Positions 18,624 to 26,721 of a stretch of DNA of 37,074 nucleotides are shown here, piece by piece. Location of the stretch: NCBI GenBank assembly GCA_902609685.1, contig CACLSR010000009.1, positions 1 through 37,074 of the forward strand. The letters run 5' to 3'. Numbering within the stretch: the stretch's first letter is position 1; each line of letters opens with the position of its first letter. The stretch comes from an uncultured Pelagibacteraceae bacterium. Its GTDB lineage: Bacteria; Pseudomonadota; Alphaproteobacteria; Pelagibacterales; Pelagibacteraceae. The notes under the pieces were generated by a model. The model worked only from the letters and a program-made list of their open reading frames with translations. It did no database searches and was not told the origin of the DNA. The translations under genes were made by a program, and so were the position numbers.

Positions 18624-19571
18624 TTAACTTAAAATTTTGTAAAATTGTGATGTTTTTTTAACGAGAAAAGAATTTATCAATGGTGAATTATTTCCTATAA
18701 TTTTCATTTCATTTAAATTTCCATTGCAATGTAAGGCTAAATTACAACCTGCACTAAACGTTTTGATTGTATTTTCCTTTAAATTACCCTTAAGACTTTT
18801 CATGGATAAATCATCAGAAATCAAAATATCTTTAAAACCAATTTTATTGCGAATTAATTTAATAAATTTTTTTGAGTGTGTAACACAATTTTCTTTATCA
18901 ATTTGAGTAAAAATTATGTGAGCGGTCATAGCAAAAAAAGTTTTTTTATTTTTAAATGGAAGAAAATCTCTCTTGGTTAAATAACTCAATTTTTTATTTA
19001 CCATTGGAGTAAAATGGTGACTATCTACTTTTGCAAGACCATGTCCTGGAATATGCTTTATGACTGTTCCAATACCATTTTGATGAAAATAATTGATACA
19101 ATAATCTCCTATTTTAGATACAATTTTGGGATTATTGGAAAAAGATCTATTCCCAATGATATTTGATGCACCTTTAATTCTTAAATCTAATACAGGAGAA
19201 GTATTAATGTTAATACCAAGAGATTTTAATAAATATGAAGTTTTATCAATAAATAATTTATAATAAAATTTAAATTCATCTACATTTTTAACGTATTTTT
19301 TTCCAAAAAATTCTGAAGTCAAATTATCGAATGATATAATATTTTTTAACCGATTAACTTTACCCCCTTCTTGATCAATTAAAATAGGATATTTTTTATC
19401 TTTGAATAGTTTTCTTATTGACGTGGTGAGCTTTAGCGTTTGATCAATATTTTTAATATTTCTTGTAAATAAGATAACTCCCCAAGGTTTATATTTTTTA
19501 AGAAATGACTTTTCTTTTGCTGAAAGTTTTGTTGATTTGATACCAACAATAAAAGATCGACGTTTATTCAT
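18624..19571 (-). CDS. nagZ: Beta-N-acetylhexosaminidase NagZ (glycoside hydrolase family 3)
   Basis: NagZ removes N-acetylglucosamine from muropeptides during cytoplasmic recycling of peptidoglycan. The 315-residue protein shows DQEGGKVNRL (66-75), IGNRSFS (139-145), KHIPGHG (172-178) followed by D183 and H185-H186 of the mobile acid/base loop, and ISDDLSM (251-257) with the nucleophilic Asp. The length is slightly below the usual 330-345. There is no signal peptide, as expected. It overlaps the small membrane protein gene before it by 8 bases and sits in the conserved argS-nagZ-scpA neighbourhood. Confidence 0.94.
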   Translation of the reverse strand: MNKRRSFIVGIKSTKLSAKEKSFLKKYKPWGVILFTRNIKNIDQTLKLTTSIRKLFKDKKYPILIDQEGGKVNRLKNIISFDNLTSEFFGKKYVKNVDEFKFYYKLFIDKTSYLLKSLGININTSPVLDLRIKGASNIIGNRSFSNNPKIVSKIGDYCINYFHQNGIGTVIKHIPGHGLAKVDSHHFTPMVNKKLSYLTKRDFLPFKNKKTFFAMTAHIIFTQIDKENCVTHSKKFIKLIRNKIGFKDILISDDLSMKSLKGNLKENTIKTFSAGCNLALHCNGNLNEMKIIGNNSPLINSFLVKKTSQFYKILS

Positions 19572-19827
19572 TATTTTCTAACAATTTCCAAAAATTAAAT
19601 TTTTTCTTTTTTTTATTGTTTGTTTGCTCAACGTATTCAATAATATTTTTCGTATCATCTTCTAAAATTGGTAATTTTTCTGAGTAAGTATTTATCTTAT
19701 TTTCGATATTGTTGAGTGATCTATAAGATTTTTTTTTATAGGCATCAGAAAAATAATATTTTGCTGTAAAAAAAATAAAAAGACCAATAATAAAAACAAA
19801 AATAATATATTTGATTTCTTTAAACAT
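19564..19827 (-). CDS. Small single-span membrane protein in the SPOR-protein slot
   Basis: This 87-residue protein has one N-terminal membrane span (about residues 7-26) and a charged tail ending KKKKKFNFWKLLENNE. I do not recognise a family. In many Alphaproteobacteria the gene between argS and nagZ encodes a large single-span protein ending in a SPOR domain, which binds denuded peptidoglycan at the septum. Here the position and membrane anchor remain but no SPOR-like sequence is present. It may be a shrunken relative or an unrelated replacement. It overlaps argS by 1 base and nagZ by 8 bases, which argues that it is translated. Confidence 0.75.
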   Translation of the reverse strand: MFKEIKYIIFVFIIGLFIFFTAKYYFSDAYKKKSYRSLNNIENKINTYSEKLPILEDDTKNIIEYVEQTNNKKKKKFNFWKLLENNE

Positions 19828-21560
19828 TACATTTTTTCAGGAGCAGACACACCTACAATATCCATCCCGGATTTAACAACATTTGATATAAGTTTTAATA
19901 AAACTAACTTATCATTCGATATCTTCTTATTCTCATTTATAAATCTTTTTTCAGGATTATCTTTTCCCAAGTTCCAGTAAGAATGAAAGAGAGAGGCTAG
20001 CTCATAAAGATAAACTGGAATTCTATGTGGTTCTAGTTTCTTACTTGATATCTCGATGCACTTTGGCCACTCGGATATTTTTTTTAAGATGTTTATTTCA
20101 TGGTCAGAATATTCAAAATTATATTCATCAATCTTTAAATCTTTTTTTAAATCTATTTCCAGATGTCTAAAAACAGATGAAATTCGAGCATAACAATATT
20201 GTACATAATACAAAGGATTGTCTTTTGATTTTTCAATTACATTATCAAAATCAAAATCAAGTTCGACATCATTACTTCTGTTCAACATGATAAAACGTGT
20301 AGCATCTTTTCCAACTTCATTAATTAAATCATCAACAGTTATATAATCACCTTTACGTTTCGACATTTTGAATGGTTTTTTATCCTTTATAAGTTTTACA
20401 AGTTGACTAACTTTACAAATAAGTTTTCCTTTAGAGTTTGATAAAGCATCAACAGAGGATGTAATTCTTTTAATATAACCCGCATGATCCGCGCCTAAAA
20501 TATTTATTAAGTAGTCAAACTTTCTATCCAATTTATTTTTATGGTAGGCAACATCACTGGCAAAATAAGTCCAAGCACCATCAGATTTTTGTAATGCTCT
20601 ATCTTTGTCATCACCAAAATCAGTTGACTTGAAAAGTAATTGTTCTCTTTCAACCCAATTATTATCGTTCTCACCAGCTGGAGCTTTAATTTTACCTTTA
20701 TAAACAAATTTATTTTTTTGAAGATTTTCTACTACTTTTTCAACTTCTTGATTAAGCACTAATTTTTTTTCACTGACGAAATTATCGTGAATTATACCAA
20801 GGCTACTAAGATTTTTTTTTATTAATTTTATTGCCTCGTCTATAGACAGGCTCGTTAATTGTTCAGATATTGGATCGTAATTAGTAAAATCTATTTTTGG
20901 ATTTGAAGAGATGATATTATTAGCAAATTCAATCAAATATTCACCAGGATAAAGATCTTCATTATCTGTTGGAAAAGTTTCATTAAATTTGATTTCTCTT
21001 ATTCTAAAATATACTGATTTTGTGAAATTAATTATCTGATTGCCATAGTCATTTACATAATATTCTTTAGTAACTTTATGATTATTAAATAATAAAACAT
21101 TTGAAATTACATCTCCTAAAATAGCACCTCGGCAATGACCCACATGTAAAGGTCCTGTTGGATTGGCAGAAACAAATTCAATTAAATAATTTTTCTTTTG
21201 CTCGTTTGTATTTATTCCAAATGTTTTAGCGTTCTTAATGATTTCTTTTGAAAAATTTGTCCAAAACTCAGGTTGAAATTTGATATTTATAAATCCGGGT
21301 TTTACGATTGATACCTCTTTTATTGACTTGTCCTCATTTTCAAGACTCTTTGCTAATATTTCAGCTAATTCTAAAGGAGTTTTTTTATTTATTTTTGATA
21401 AAACCATCGCAACATTTGTAGAAATGTCACAATTAAATTTCTCAGGTGGAATTTCTGCGTTTATTCCATCTAAATTATCTGGCAAAATTATTTTACCCTT
21501 TTTCGATAAATCTAAAATAATTTTTTTTATTTTATCTAAGTATTGATCAAAAATGTTCAT
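19827..21560 (-). CDS. argS: Arginyl-tRNA synthetase
   Basis: ArgS charges tRNA-Arg with arginine and needs the tRNA bound for activation. The 577-residue class I enzyme contains the HIGH-type motif HVGH (139-142) within SANPTGPLHVGHCRGAILGD and the KMSK-type motif PFKMSKRKGDYITVDDL. The N-terminal Add-1 domain (about 1-110) and a C-terminal DALR anticodon domain ending in DIVGVSAPEKM are both present. The ATG overlaps the end of dgt by 4 bases. Confidence 0.98.
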   Translation of the reverse strand: MNIFDQYLDKIKKIILDLSKKGKIILPDNLDGINAEIPPEKFNCDISTNVAMVLSKINKKTPLELAEILAKSLENEDKSIKEVSIVKPGFINIKFQPEFWTNFSKEIIKNAKTFGINTNEQKKNYLIEFVSANPTGPLHVGHCRGAILGDVISNVLLFNNHKVTKEYYVNDYGNQIINFTKSVYFRIREIKFNETFPTDNEDLYPGEYLIEFANNIISSNPKIDFTNYDPISEQLTSLSIDEAIKLIKKNLSSLGIIHDNFVSEKKLVLNQEVEKVVENLQKNKFVYKGKIKAPAGENDNNWVEREQLLFKSTDFGDDKDRALQKSDGAWTYFASDVAYHKNKLDRKFDYLINILGADHAGYIKRITSSVDALSNSKGKLICKVSQLVKLIKDKKPFKMSKRKGDYITVDDLINEVGKDATRFIMLNRSNDVELDFDFDNVIEKSKDNPLYYVQYCYARISSVFRHLEIDLKKDLKIDEYNFEYSDHEINILKKISEWPKCIEISSKKLEPHRIPVYLYELASLFHSYWNLGKDNPEKRFINENKKISNDKLVLLKLISNVVKSGMDIVGVSAPEKM

Positions 21561-22675
21561 TTGATATCGTTGTAAAGGTTGATAGCATATCTGTCAGTCA
21601 TACCAGAAATAAAATCAGAAACTGATCGATATTTGTTTTTGGATAAATGTTCTTTTGAAATAAATTTTGCCGGATTTTTACTTATTTTGGCAAACAATCT
21701 TTTAATTATTAATTTACCTTTATTATTTTTATTTAGTACATTCTTGTTATTGTACATTTTGGACCTTAAAAAATACCTAATTTCATTATCAGAATTTTTA
21801 ATTTTATCAGAGAAATCAACCATAAGAAAATCAGTTTTATTCAAATCATTTCTACTTTTAATTTTATTTTGATTAAGATTTTTGATGGTATTACTTATTA
21901 AATCTTTGATCATTAAGTCAATTGAGTCTCTTATAATCTGGTAAGTTGCAATCTTGTAATTTTTTTTGTTAATCTTTTTTTTATATTTTCTATAAATATT
22001 TTTAAAAAAATCTATTTCTACTAATTCTTCTAATCTAAATAAGTTCGCTTTGATGCCATCTTGTATATCATGGTTATTATAAGCAATATCATCAGATATA
22101 GATGAAATTTGAGCCTCTAGTGATGGAAAGGTGTTAAAATTAATCATGTTTTTAAATTTTTTAACACCTATCAATTCATCAACTAAATGAAAATCTTCAA
22201 CTGGACCATTGTGTTTTAAAAGTCCCTCTAATGTTTCAACAGAAAGATTTAAGCCACTAAATTTCAAATACTTATTTTCTAAAAACATAACAATTCTTAA
22301 TGTTTGTAAATTGTGATCAAACCCTCCATGAATGCTCATACATTCATTTAAAGCATCTTCACCAGCATGACCGAAAGGAGTGTGGCCCAAATCGTGCGCT
22401 AAACTGAGTGTTTCTGCTAAGTCCTCGTTCAAACTGAAATATCTAGCAATGGATCTTGCTATTTGAGCAACCTCCATAGAATGAGTAATTCGAGTTCTAT
22501 AATGATCCCCTTCAGTATTAACAAATACCTGTGTTTTATGTTTCAATCTTCTAAATGAAGCGCTGTGAATAATACGATCTCTATCTCTTTGATAAGGTGA
22601 TCTATATTTTGACAAAGATTCCTTAAATATCCTACCTTTACTTTTGAATTGACCTATCTTTGAGTATTTTTTCAT
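21557..22675 (-). CDS. dgt: Deoxyguanosinetriphosphate triphosphohydrolase-like protein
   Basis: Dgt-type HD-domain enzymes hydrolyse dNTPs to nucleoside and triphosphate. The 372-residue protein holds the metal motif in order: THSMEVAQ with H65, AHDLGHTPFGHAG with H94-D95, and a later SDDIAYNNHDIQDG supplying the final Asp. YRSPYQRDRDRIIHSASFRRL near the N-terminus is characteristic (residues 24-43). Related proteins of this shorter class can act on several dNTPs, so the exact substrate is open. It is the first gene of the 13-gene minus-strand run and diverges from erpA across 50 bp. Confidence 0.93.
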   Translation of the reverse strand: MKKYSKIGQFKSKGRIFKESLSKYRSPYQRDRDRIIHSASFRRLKHKTQVFVNTEGDHYRTRITHSMEVAQIARSIARYFSLNEDLAETLSLAHDLGHTPFGHAGEDALNECMSIHGGFDHNLQTLRIVMFLENKYLKFSGLNLSVETLEGLLKHNGPVEDFHLVDELIGVKKFKNMINFNTFPSLEAQISSISDDIAYNNHDIQDGIKANLFRLEELVEIDFFKNIYRKYKKKINKKNYKIATYQIIRDSIDLMIKDLISNTIKNLNQNKIKSRNDLNKTDFLMVDFSDKIKNSDNEIRYFLRSKMYNNKNVLNKNNKGKLIIKRLFAKISKNPAKFISKEHLSKNKYRSVSDFISGMTDRYAINLYNDIK

Positions 22676-22725
22676 CCTTTAAAATAAAATATTAAGTATT
22701 ATATTACTAATACCAGTGATCAATT

Positions 22726-23043
22726 ATGATTAAAGAAATTAAATTTACTGATAAAGCACTAAAACAGATCAATGTTTTGCTGTCTAAAAAAGATAAAGGG
22801 TCTTTTTTTAGAATCGCTATTAAAGGTGGTGGTTGCTCAGGATTTCAATACGAATTCACTTTTGATAAAGAAAAATCAAAAGATGATCTAAACTTTGAAA
22901 ATATTTTAATTGATAAAACTTCAGCAGATTTATTAAAAGGCTCTGAAGTTGATTATGTTTCAGAATTAATTGGTGAACAATTTAAGATAACAAATCCACA
23001 AACTAAGTCATCTTGTGGCTGTGGTGTTTCTTTTTCTCTTTAA
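22726..23043 (+). CDS. erpA: Iron-sulfur cluster insertion protein, ErpA/IscA family
   Basis: A-type carriers hand Fe-S clusters to target enzymes. The 105-residue protein has the three conserved cysteines: C37 in GGGCSGFQYEF and C97 and C99 in SSCGCGVSFSL. The family is certain; whether it is ErpA, IscA or SufA cannot be decided from one sequence, though the dgt-adjacent, stand-alone position fits ErpA-like proteins of Alphaproteobacteria. Its stop shares a base with the start of xthA (TAATG at 23041-23045). Confidence 0.92.
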   Translation: MIKEIKFTDKALKQINVLLSKKDKGSFFRIAIKGGGCSGFQYEFTFDKEKSKDDLNFENILIDKTSADLLKGSEVDYVSELIGEQFKITNPQTKSSCGCGVSFSL

Positions 23044-23819
23044 TGATTATCTCTTCATGGAATGTAAATTCTGTGAGAGCTCGTATAGATAATATCAAAA
23101 GTTATCTCTTAAAATATAAACCAGATATCCTAATGATGCAGGAAATCAAAACTGAGGATGTAAACTTTCCCTATGATGATTTTTCAGCAATGGATTATGA
23201 AAGTCACGTATTCGGCCAAAAAAGTTATAATGGGGTTGCTATTATATCTAAAGGTAAATTAAAAAATATTAAAACTGACTTAATTAAAGATAAATTAAAG
23301 CAATCGAGAATAATTTCAGCTGAACTGGAGTATAAAAAGAAAAATATTCAATTAATAAACATTTATACACCTAATGGTAATCCTGTAGATACAGATAAAT
23401 ATAAATACAAGAAACAATGGTTGGATGATTTAATTAAACAGTTAAAAAGTTTAAGTAAAAAAAATTCAAATATTATTCTTGCTGGAGATTTTAATATTAT
23501 TCCAGCAGCTGAAGATGTTTATAATCCAAAAAGTTTTGAGGATGATGCTTTGTTTAGATTGGAAATCAGAAAAAAATTAAGAGAAATGATCAACCTTGGT
23601 TTTAGTGATGTCTATAGACATTTTAATGAAACTAAGGAAGGTTATACCTTTTGGGACTACATGAGAGGTGCTTGGCAAAAAAATAATGGGATGCGAATTG
23701 ATCACTTCTTAGTTTCAAATTCTTTAATTGATAAAATTAAAGCTATAAATATTAATAAAGATCCAAGAGGTCGTGAAAAACCTTCAGATCATACACCGAT
23801 TGAAATAACTTTAGCTTAG
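23043..23819 (+). CDS. xthA: Exodeoxyribonuclease III / AP endonuclease
   Basis: XthA cleaves DNA at abasic sites and removes 3'-blocking groups in base excision repair. Starting at the ATG 23043 the protein is 258 residues and begins MIISSWNVNSVRARI, the usual ExoIII N-terminus. An upstream frame to 23013 lies inside erpA and encodes no homologous sequence. Motifs are MQEIKTED (Glu34, metal), GDFNI and SDHTPIEI, with FWDYMRGAWQKNNGMRIDH near the C-terminus. It overlaps erpA by 1 base and the convergent reductase gene by 9 bases. Confidence 0.96.
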   Translation: MIISSWNVNSVRARIDNIKSYLLKYKPDILMMQEIKTEDVNFPYDDFSAMDYESHVFGQKSYNGVAIISKGKLKNIKTDLIKDKLKQSRIISAELEYKKKNIQLINIYTPNGNPVDTDKYKYKKQWLDDLIKQLKSLSKKNSNIILAGDFNIIPAAEDVYNPKSFEDDALFRLEIRKKLREMINLGFSDVYRHFNETKEGYTFWDYMRGAWQKNNGMRIDHFLVSNSLIDKIKAININKDPRGREKPSDHTPIEITLA

Positions 23820-24809
23820 AGATTTTATTTTATTAACCAAGTCTTCATTAATATTTCGAGGGCCTTTATCTAATCTATTTTTGTGTCTTCTTTCACCTGG
23901 AAGTCTAACTCCATCAAAAGATTTCATTTTATCAAAAAATTCATCTGCATGTTTTTGCCAATTTGTTCCTGAGGTTTTGTCAGGTGAAATTGCAATGATA
24001 AATTCTCCCCCGCTTGGTGGTCCACCATCATTTTTATCTTTAGCCGCTGTTTCAAAACTAAAATTATCACCAACCAAAGCACCAGCCATTAACTCAACCA
24101 TCATTGCTATTGCTGAACCCTTGTAGCCGCCAAAAGGAAGTAATACACCACCATCTGCAATTGCACCTGGATCAGTAGTCTCTTTACCATCTTTAGTTAA
24201 ACCAGTTCCAAGTGGAACCTTGTGCCCTTCTCTTTTAGCAACTTGGACTTCTCCCATTGCCATTGATGCTGTGGCCATATCATAAACGACTGGAGTTTTA
24301 CCAGGTCGCGGCCAAGCAAATGAAATCGGATTTGTTCCAAACAATGGTTTGATTGCACCAGCAGGTGCTACAGCAGGTTTGTATGATGTGCATGCAAAAG
24401 CAACCAAATCTTCTTCTGCTAACTTTTCTGTTTCAGGCCACATCGCTGCCATATGATGAGAATTATTTATTGCGAGCACTGCTACGCCATTTTCTTTTGC
24501 GGCTTTAGCTAATTCAGGCAACCCTTTATTTAAAACTACTGGGGCTAAACAATTATTCCCTTGAACTTTTATAACTGATGAAGAAATTTTTTTAATTTCA
24601 GGCTTTCCTTTACCATTAATTTTTCCACTTTTTAAACCACTTACATATGCAGGTAATCTAAATAAACCATGAGATAAAGATCCATCCCTTTCGGCATTTC
24701 TAATTAGTTCAGACAGAATAGAAGCTGTTTCATCATCACAACCATTAGCTAATAAAGTTTTTTTGGCTAAATCAAAAATTTCATCTAATGTTAGGGAAAC
24801 TGTACTCAT
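23811..24809 (-). CDS. Ldh2/malate-dehydrogenase-family NAD(P)H oxidoreductase, DpkA-like
   Basis: This 332-residue protein belongs to the Ldh2 family, distinct from Rossmann-fold lactate and malate dehydrogenases. Visible motifs are ERDGSLSHGLFRLP (40-53), NNSHHMAAMWPETE (115-128), LFGTNPISFA (156-165) and LLPFGGYKGSAIAMMVEL. The HHMAAMWPE pattern recalls delta1-piperideine/pyrroline-2-carboxylate reductases (DpkA), which act in D-lysine and hydroxyproline breakdown. Malate, lactate, sulfolactate and ureidoglycolate enzymes share the fold, so the substrate is uncertain. It stands alone, overlapping xthA by 9 bases at convergent 3' ends. Confidence 0.85.
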   Translation of the reverse strand: MSTVSLTLDEIFDLAKKTLLANGCDDETASILSELIRNAERDGSLSHGLFRLPAYVSGLKSGKINGKGKPEIKKISSSVIKVQGNNCLAPVVLNKGLPELAKAAKENGVAVLAINNSHHMAAMWPETEKLAEEDLVAFACTSYKPAVAPAGAIKPLFGTNPISFAWPRPGKTPVVYDMATASMAMGEVQVAKREGHKVPLGTGLTKDGKETTDPGAIADGGVLLPFGGYKGSAIAMMVELMAGALVGDNFSFETAAKDKNDGGPPSGGEFIIAISPDKTSGTNWQKHADEFFDKMKSFDGVRLPGERRHKNRLDKGPRNINEDLVNKIKSLS

Positions 24810-24851
24810 CCCATTATTAGATATTATTTATAACTAAAGATCAATTTCTAA

Positions 24852-25904
24852 TTAACAACCTTTGAAAGATTTTGACATATTGCCAATTAAATCAAAATAT
24901 AAATCCTTGCCTGGATCAAGTGTAGCTCCTAATGGATCCATTACACCTGTTGCAACATTAGTATCTTTTGCTACAGCTTTAATAATATCAGGATTAAATT
25001 GAGGCTCAGAAAATATACAACTAACTTTATCATGCTCAATTACCTCTCTGATTTCAGCTAATTGCTCAGCACCTGGCATAACGTCTGTATTTACTGTAAA
25101 TGCTCCAAGAATATTTATGCCAAATCTTTTTTCAAAGTATTGATAGGCATCATGGAAGACTACTGATTTAAAATCTTTATTTAATTCAGATTTAACTTTT
25201 TTTGTAAGTTTATCTAAATCATTATGTGCTCTCTTTAAATTTGCTTTATATTTAGCCTCATTTTTTTGATCATTTTCGATTAAGTGTTCAGCCATCTCGC
25301 TTAAAATTACTTTTGCATTCATAGGATCTAACCAGATATGTGGATCAAATTCGCCATGTGCATGTCCTTCATGACCATGCTCATCGTGACCATCTTTTTT
25401 ATGCTCATCGTCATGTCCGTGTTCATCATGACCATGTTCTTTTTCCTTTTTATCATGATTGTGATCGTCATGATCATCCTCTTTTTTTGCATGATCATCA
25501 TGATCGTCTTCTTTATGACCATGATCATGCTCTTCAAAAATATTTCTTTCTCTAAATTTAAGTTTAGTTAAACCTTTAATTTCCATTAATTCAATTTTTT
25601 CGGCTTTTTTTGCAATAGTTTTTAATGGTTTTTCTAAGAAACTTTCTATGTCCTCTCCTACCCAAAATATAATATCTGCATTTTGAATCATTTTTGCATG
25701 TGATGGTTTAAGAGCAAATCCATGTGGTGAAGCATAACCATCAACGATTAAATCTGGTTTACCAACACCATCCATTAAATAACTTGCAAGAGAATGGATT
25801 GGTTTTATTGTTGCCACTACTTTAATTTCAGCGTTTGCTGGCACAAAAATTGTTAAGAATGATAATATTGATAGTATTAATGGTAATTTCTTTATGTTTT
25901 TCAT
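24852..25904 (-). CDS. znuA: Zinc ABC transporter periplasmic binding protein
   Basis: ZnuA captures zinc in the periplasm for the ZnuBC importer. The start at 25904 gives 350 residues beginning MKNIKKLPLILSIL, a signal peptide cleaved near ANA|E (25/26). A longer frame to 25955 would run through the regulatory repeats and is rejected. Zinc ligands are H37 in TIKPIHS, H189 in DPHIWLDP and the His of FHDAYQYF. Between the first two lies a mobile acidic loop with 18 His in 58 residues (about 126-183; nt 25356-25529), larger than in most ZnuA proteins and a likely zinc scavenger. The gene diverges from znuC-znuB-zur. Confidence 0.96.
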   Translation of the reverse strand: MKNIKKLPLILSILSFLTIFVPANAEIKVVATIKPIHSLASYLMDGVGKPDLIVDGYASPHGFALKPSHAKMIQNADIIFWVGEDIESFLEKPLKTIAKKAEKIELMEIKGLTKLKFRERNIFEEHDHGHKEDDHDDHAKKEDDHDDHNHDKKEKEHGHDEHGHDDEHKKDGHDEHGHEGHAHGEFDPHIWLDPMNAKVILSEMAEHLIENDQKNEAKYKANLKRAHNDLDKLTKKVKSELNKDFKSVVFHDAYQYFEKRFGINILGAFTVNTDVMPGAEQLAEIREVIEHDKVSCIFSEPQFNPDIIKAVAKDTNVATGVMDPLGATLDPGKDLYFDLIGNMSKSFKGC

Positions 25905-25921
25905 ATGTTGTATATTTAAAT

Positions 25922-25936
25922 TGTTATAATATAACA
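25922..25936. promoter_or_regulatory. Probable Zur box 1, perfect inverted repeat
   Basis: TGTTATA-A-TATAACA is a perfect 7-1-7 inverted repeat between the divergent znuA and znuC genes. It matches the GTTATA-N-TATAAC core known for proteobacterial Zur operators. It contains a TATAAT hexamer on the plus strand (25925-25930), so zinc-loaded Zur bound here would cover a -10 element. The zur gene lies in the same locus. Confidence 0.8.
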
Positions 25937-25939
25937 CCA

Positions 25940-25954
25940 TGTAATAATATAACA
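25940..25954. promoter_or_regulatory. Probable Zur box 2
   Basis: TGTAATA-A-TATAACA is identical to box 1 except for one base in the left arm. Its centre is 18 bp from that of box 1, a little under two helical turns, so two Zur dimers could bind side by side. The pair can serve both divergent transcripts, znuA to the left and znuC-znuB-zur to the right. Confidence 0.72.
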
Positions 25955-25974
25955 CTTATTAGTCAAGAAATAAA

Positions 25975-26721
25975 ATGAGCACTGATCAAAATATATTGGT
26001 AAAATTAAATGATGCTGGTTTACAGTTGAACAACAAATGGTTAGTCAAAGGAGTCTCACTACAAGTTGAGAAAGGTAAAATAGTTACTCTCATAGGTCCA
26101 AATGGATCAGGAAAAAGCACAACAGCTAAAATTGCTTTAGGTATTTACAAAAAAATTGATGGTTCAGTTGAAAAATATACCCATAAAGTTGGATATGTCC
26201 CGCAGAAAATCTCAATTGATTGGACATTACCGCTAAGAGTAAATGATTTCATGGTATTAACTGAAAGTCTTAATAAAGAGACAATTGATGAAGCTTTGTC
26301 TTTAACTGGTGTCATTCATCTTAAAGATAAAAATTTAGGAGATTTATCTGGTGGTGAGTTTCAAAGAGTTTTACTTGCAAGAGCTATATCAAAAAAACCA
26401 GAGCTATTAGTACTAGATGAACCAGTACAGGGAGTAGATTTTACTGGTGAAATTGCTTTATACGAATTAATTAAGAAAATTTCTGATGAATTAAGTTGTG
26501 GTATCTTATTGATTTCTCATGATCTACACACTGTAATGACAGCCACTGATCATGTTGTCTGTTTAAACGGTCATGTTTGTTGCTCAGGTTCTCCAATGGA
26601 TGTTGCAAAAAATAATGAATATAAAGCTTTATTTGGTGAACAAGCTTCTCAAATATTATCAAGATATGAACATAAGCACGACCATGTCCATACAGATGAA
26701 GGTGAAATTAAAAAAAATTAG
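25975..26721 (+). CDS. znuC: Zinc ABC transporter ATP-binding protein
   Basis: ZnuC is the ATPase that powers zinc import. The 248-residue protein has Walker A GPNGSGKST (41-49), a Q-loop in GYVPQK, the signature LSGGEFQRV (124-132) and Walker B LLVLDEP (144-150). The C-terminal tail contains HKHDHVH, a His cluster often seen in ZnuC and possibly involved in metal sensing. The znuB ATG follows the TAG stop with no gap (26721/26722), so the two are surely cotranscribed. Confidence 0.96.
   Translation: MSTDQNILVKLNDAGLQLNNKWLVKGVSLQVEKGKIVTLIGPNGSGKSTTAKIALGIYKKIDGSVEKYTHKVGYVPQKISIDWTLPLRVNDFMVLTESLNKETIDEALSLTGVIHLKDKNLGDLSGGEFQRVLLARAISKKPELLVLDEPVQGVDFTGEIALYELIKKISDELSCGILLISHDLHTVMTATDHVVCLNGHVCCSGSPMDVAKNNEYKALFGEQASQILSRYEHKHDHVHTDEGEIKKN

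Noticed and set aside
25328..25571. Several overlapping frames rich in Met, Ile and His on both strands over the znuA loop
   Set aside because: They are alternative readings of the gat/cat repeat encoding the His-rich ZnuA loop, with low-complexity composition and no ribosome sites.
25905..25955. A longer ZnuA N-terminus starting with GTG at 25955
   Set aside because: The extension crosses both inverted repeats, and the ATG at 25904 begins a standard signal peptide.
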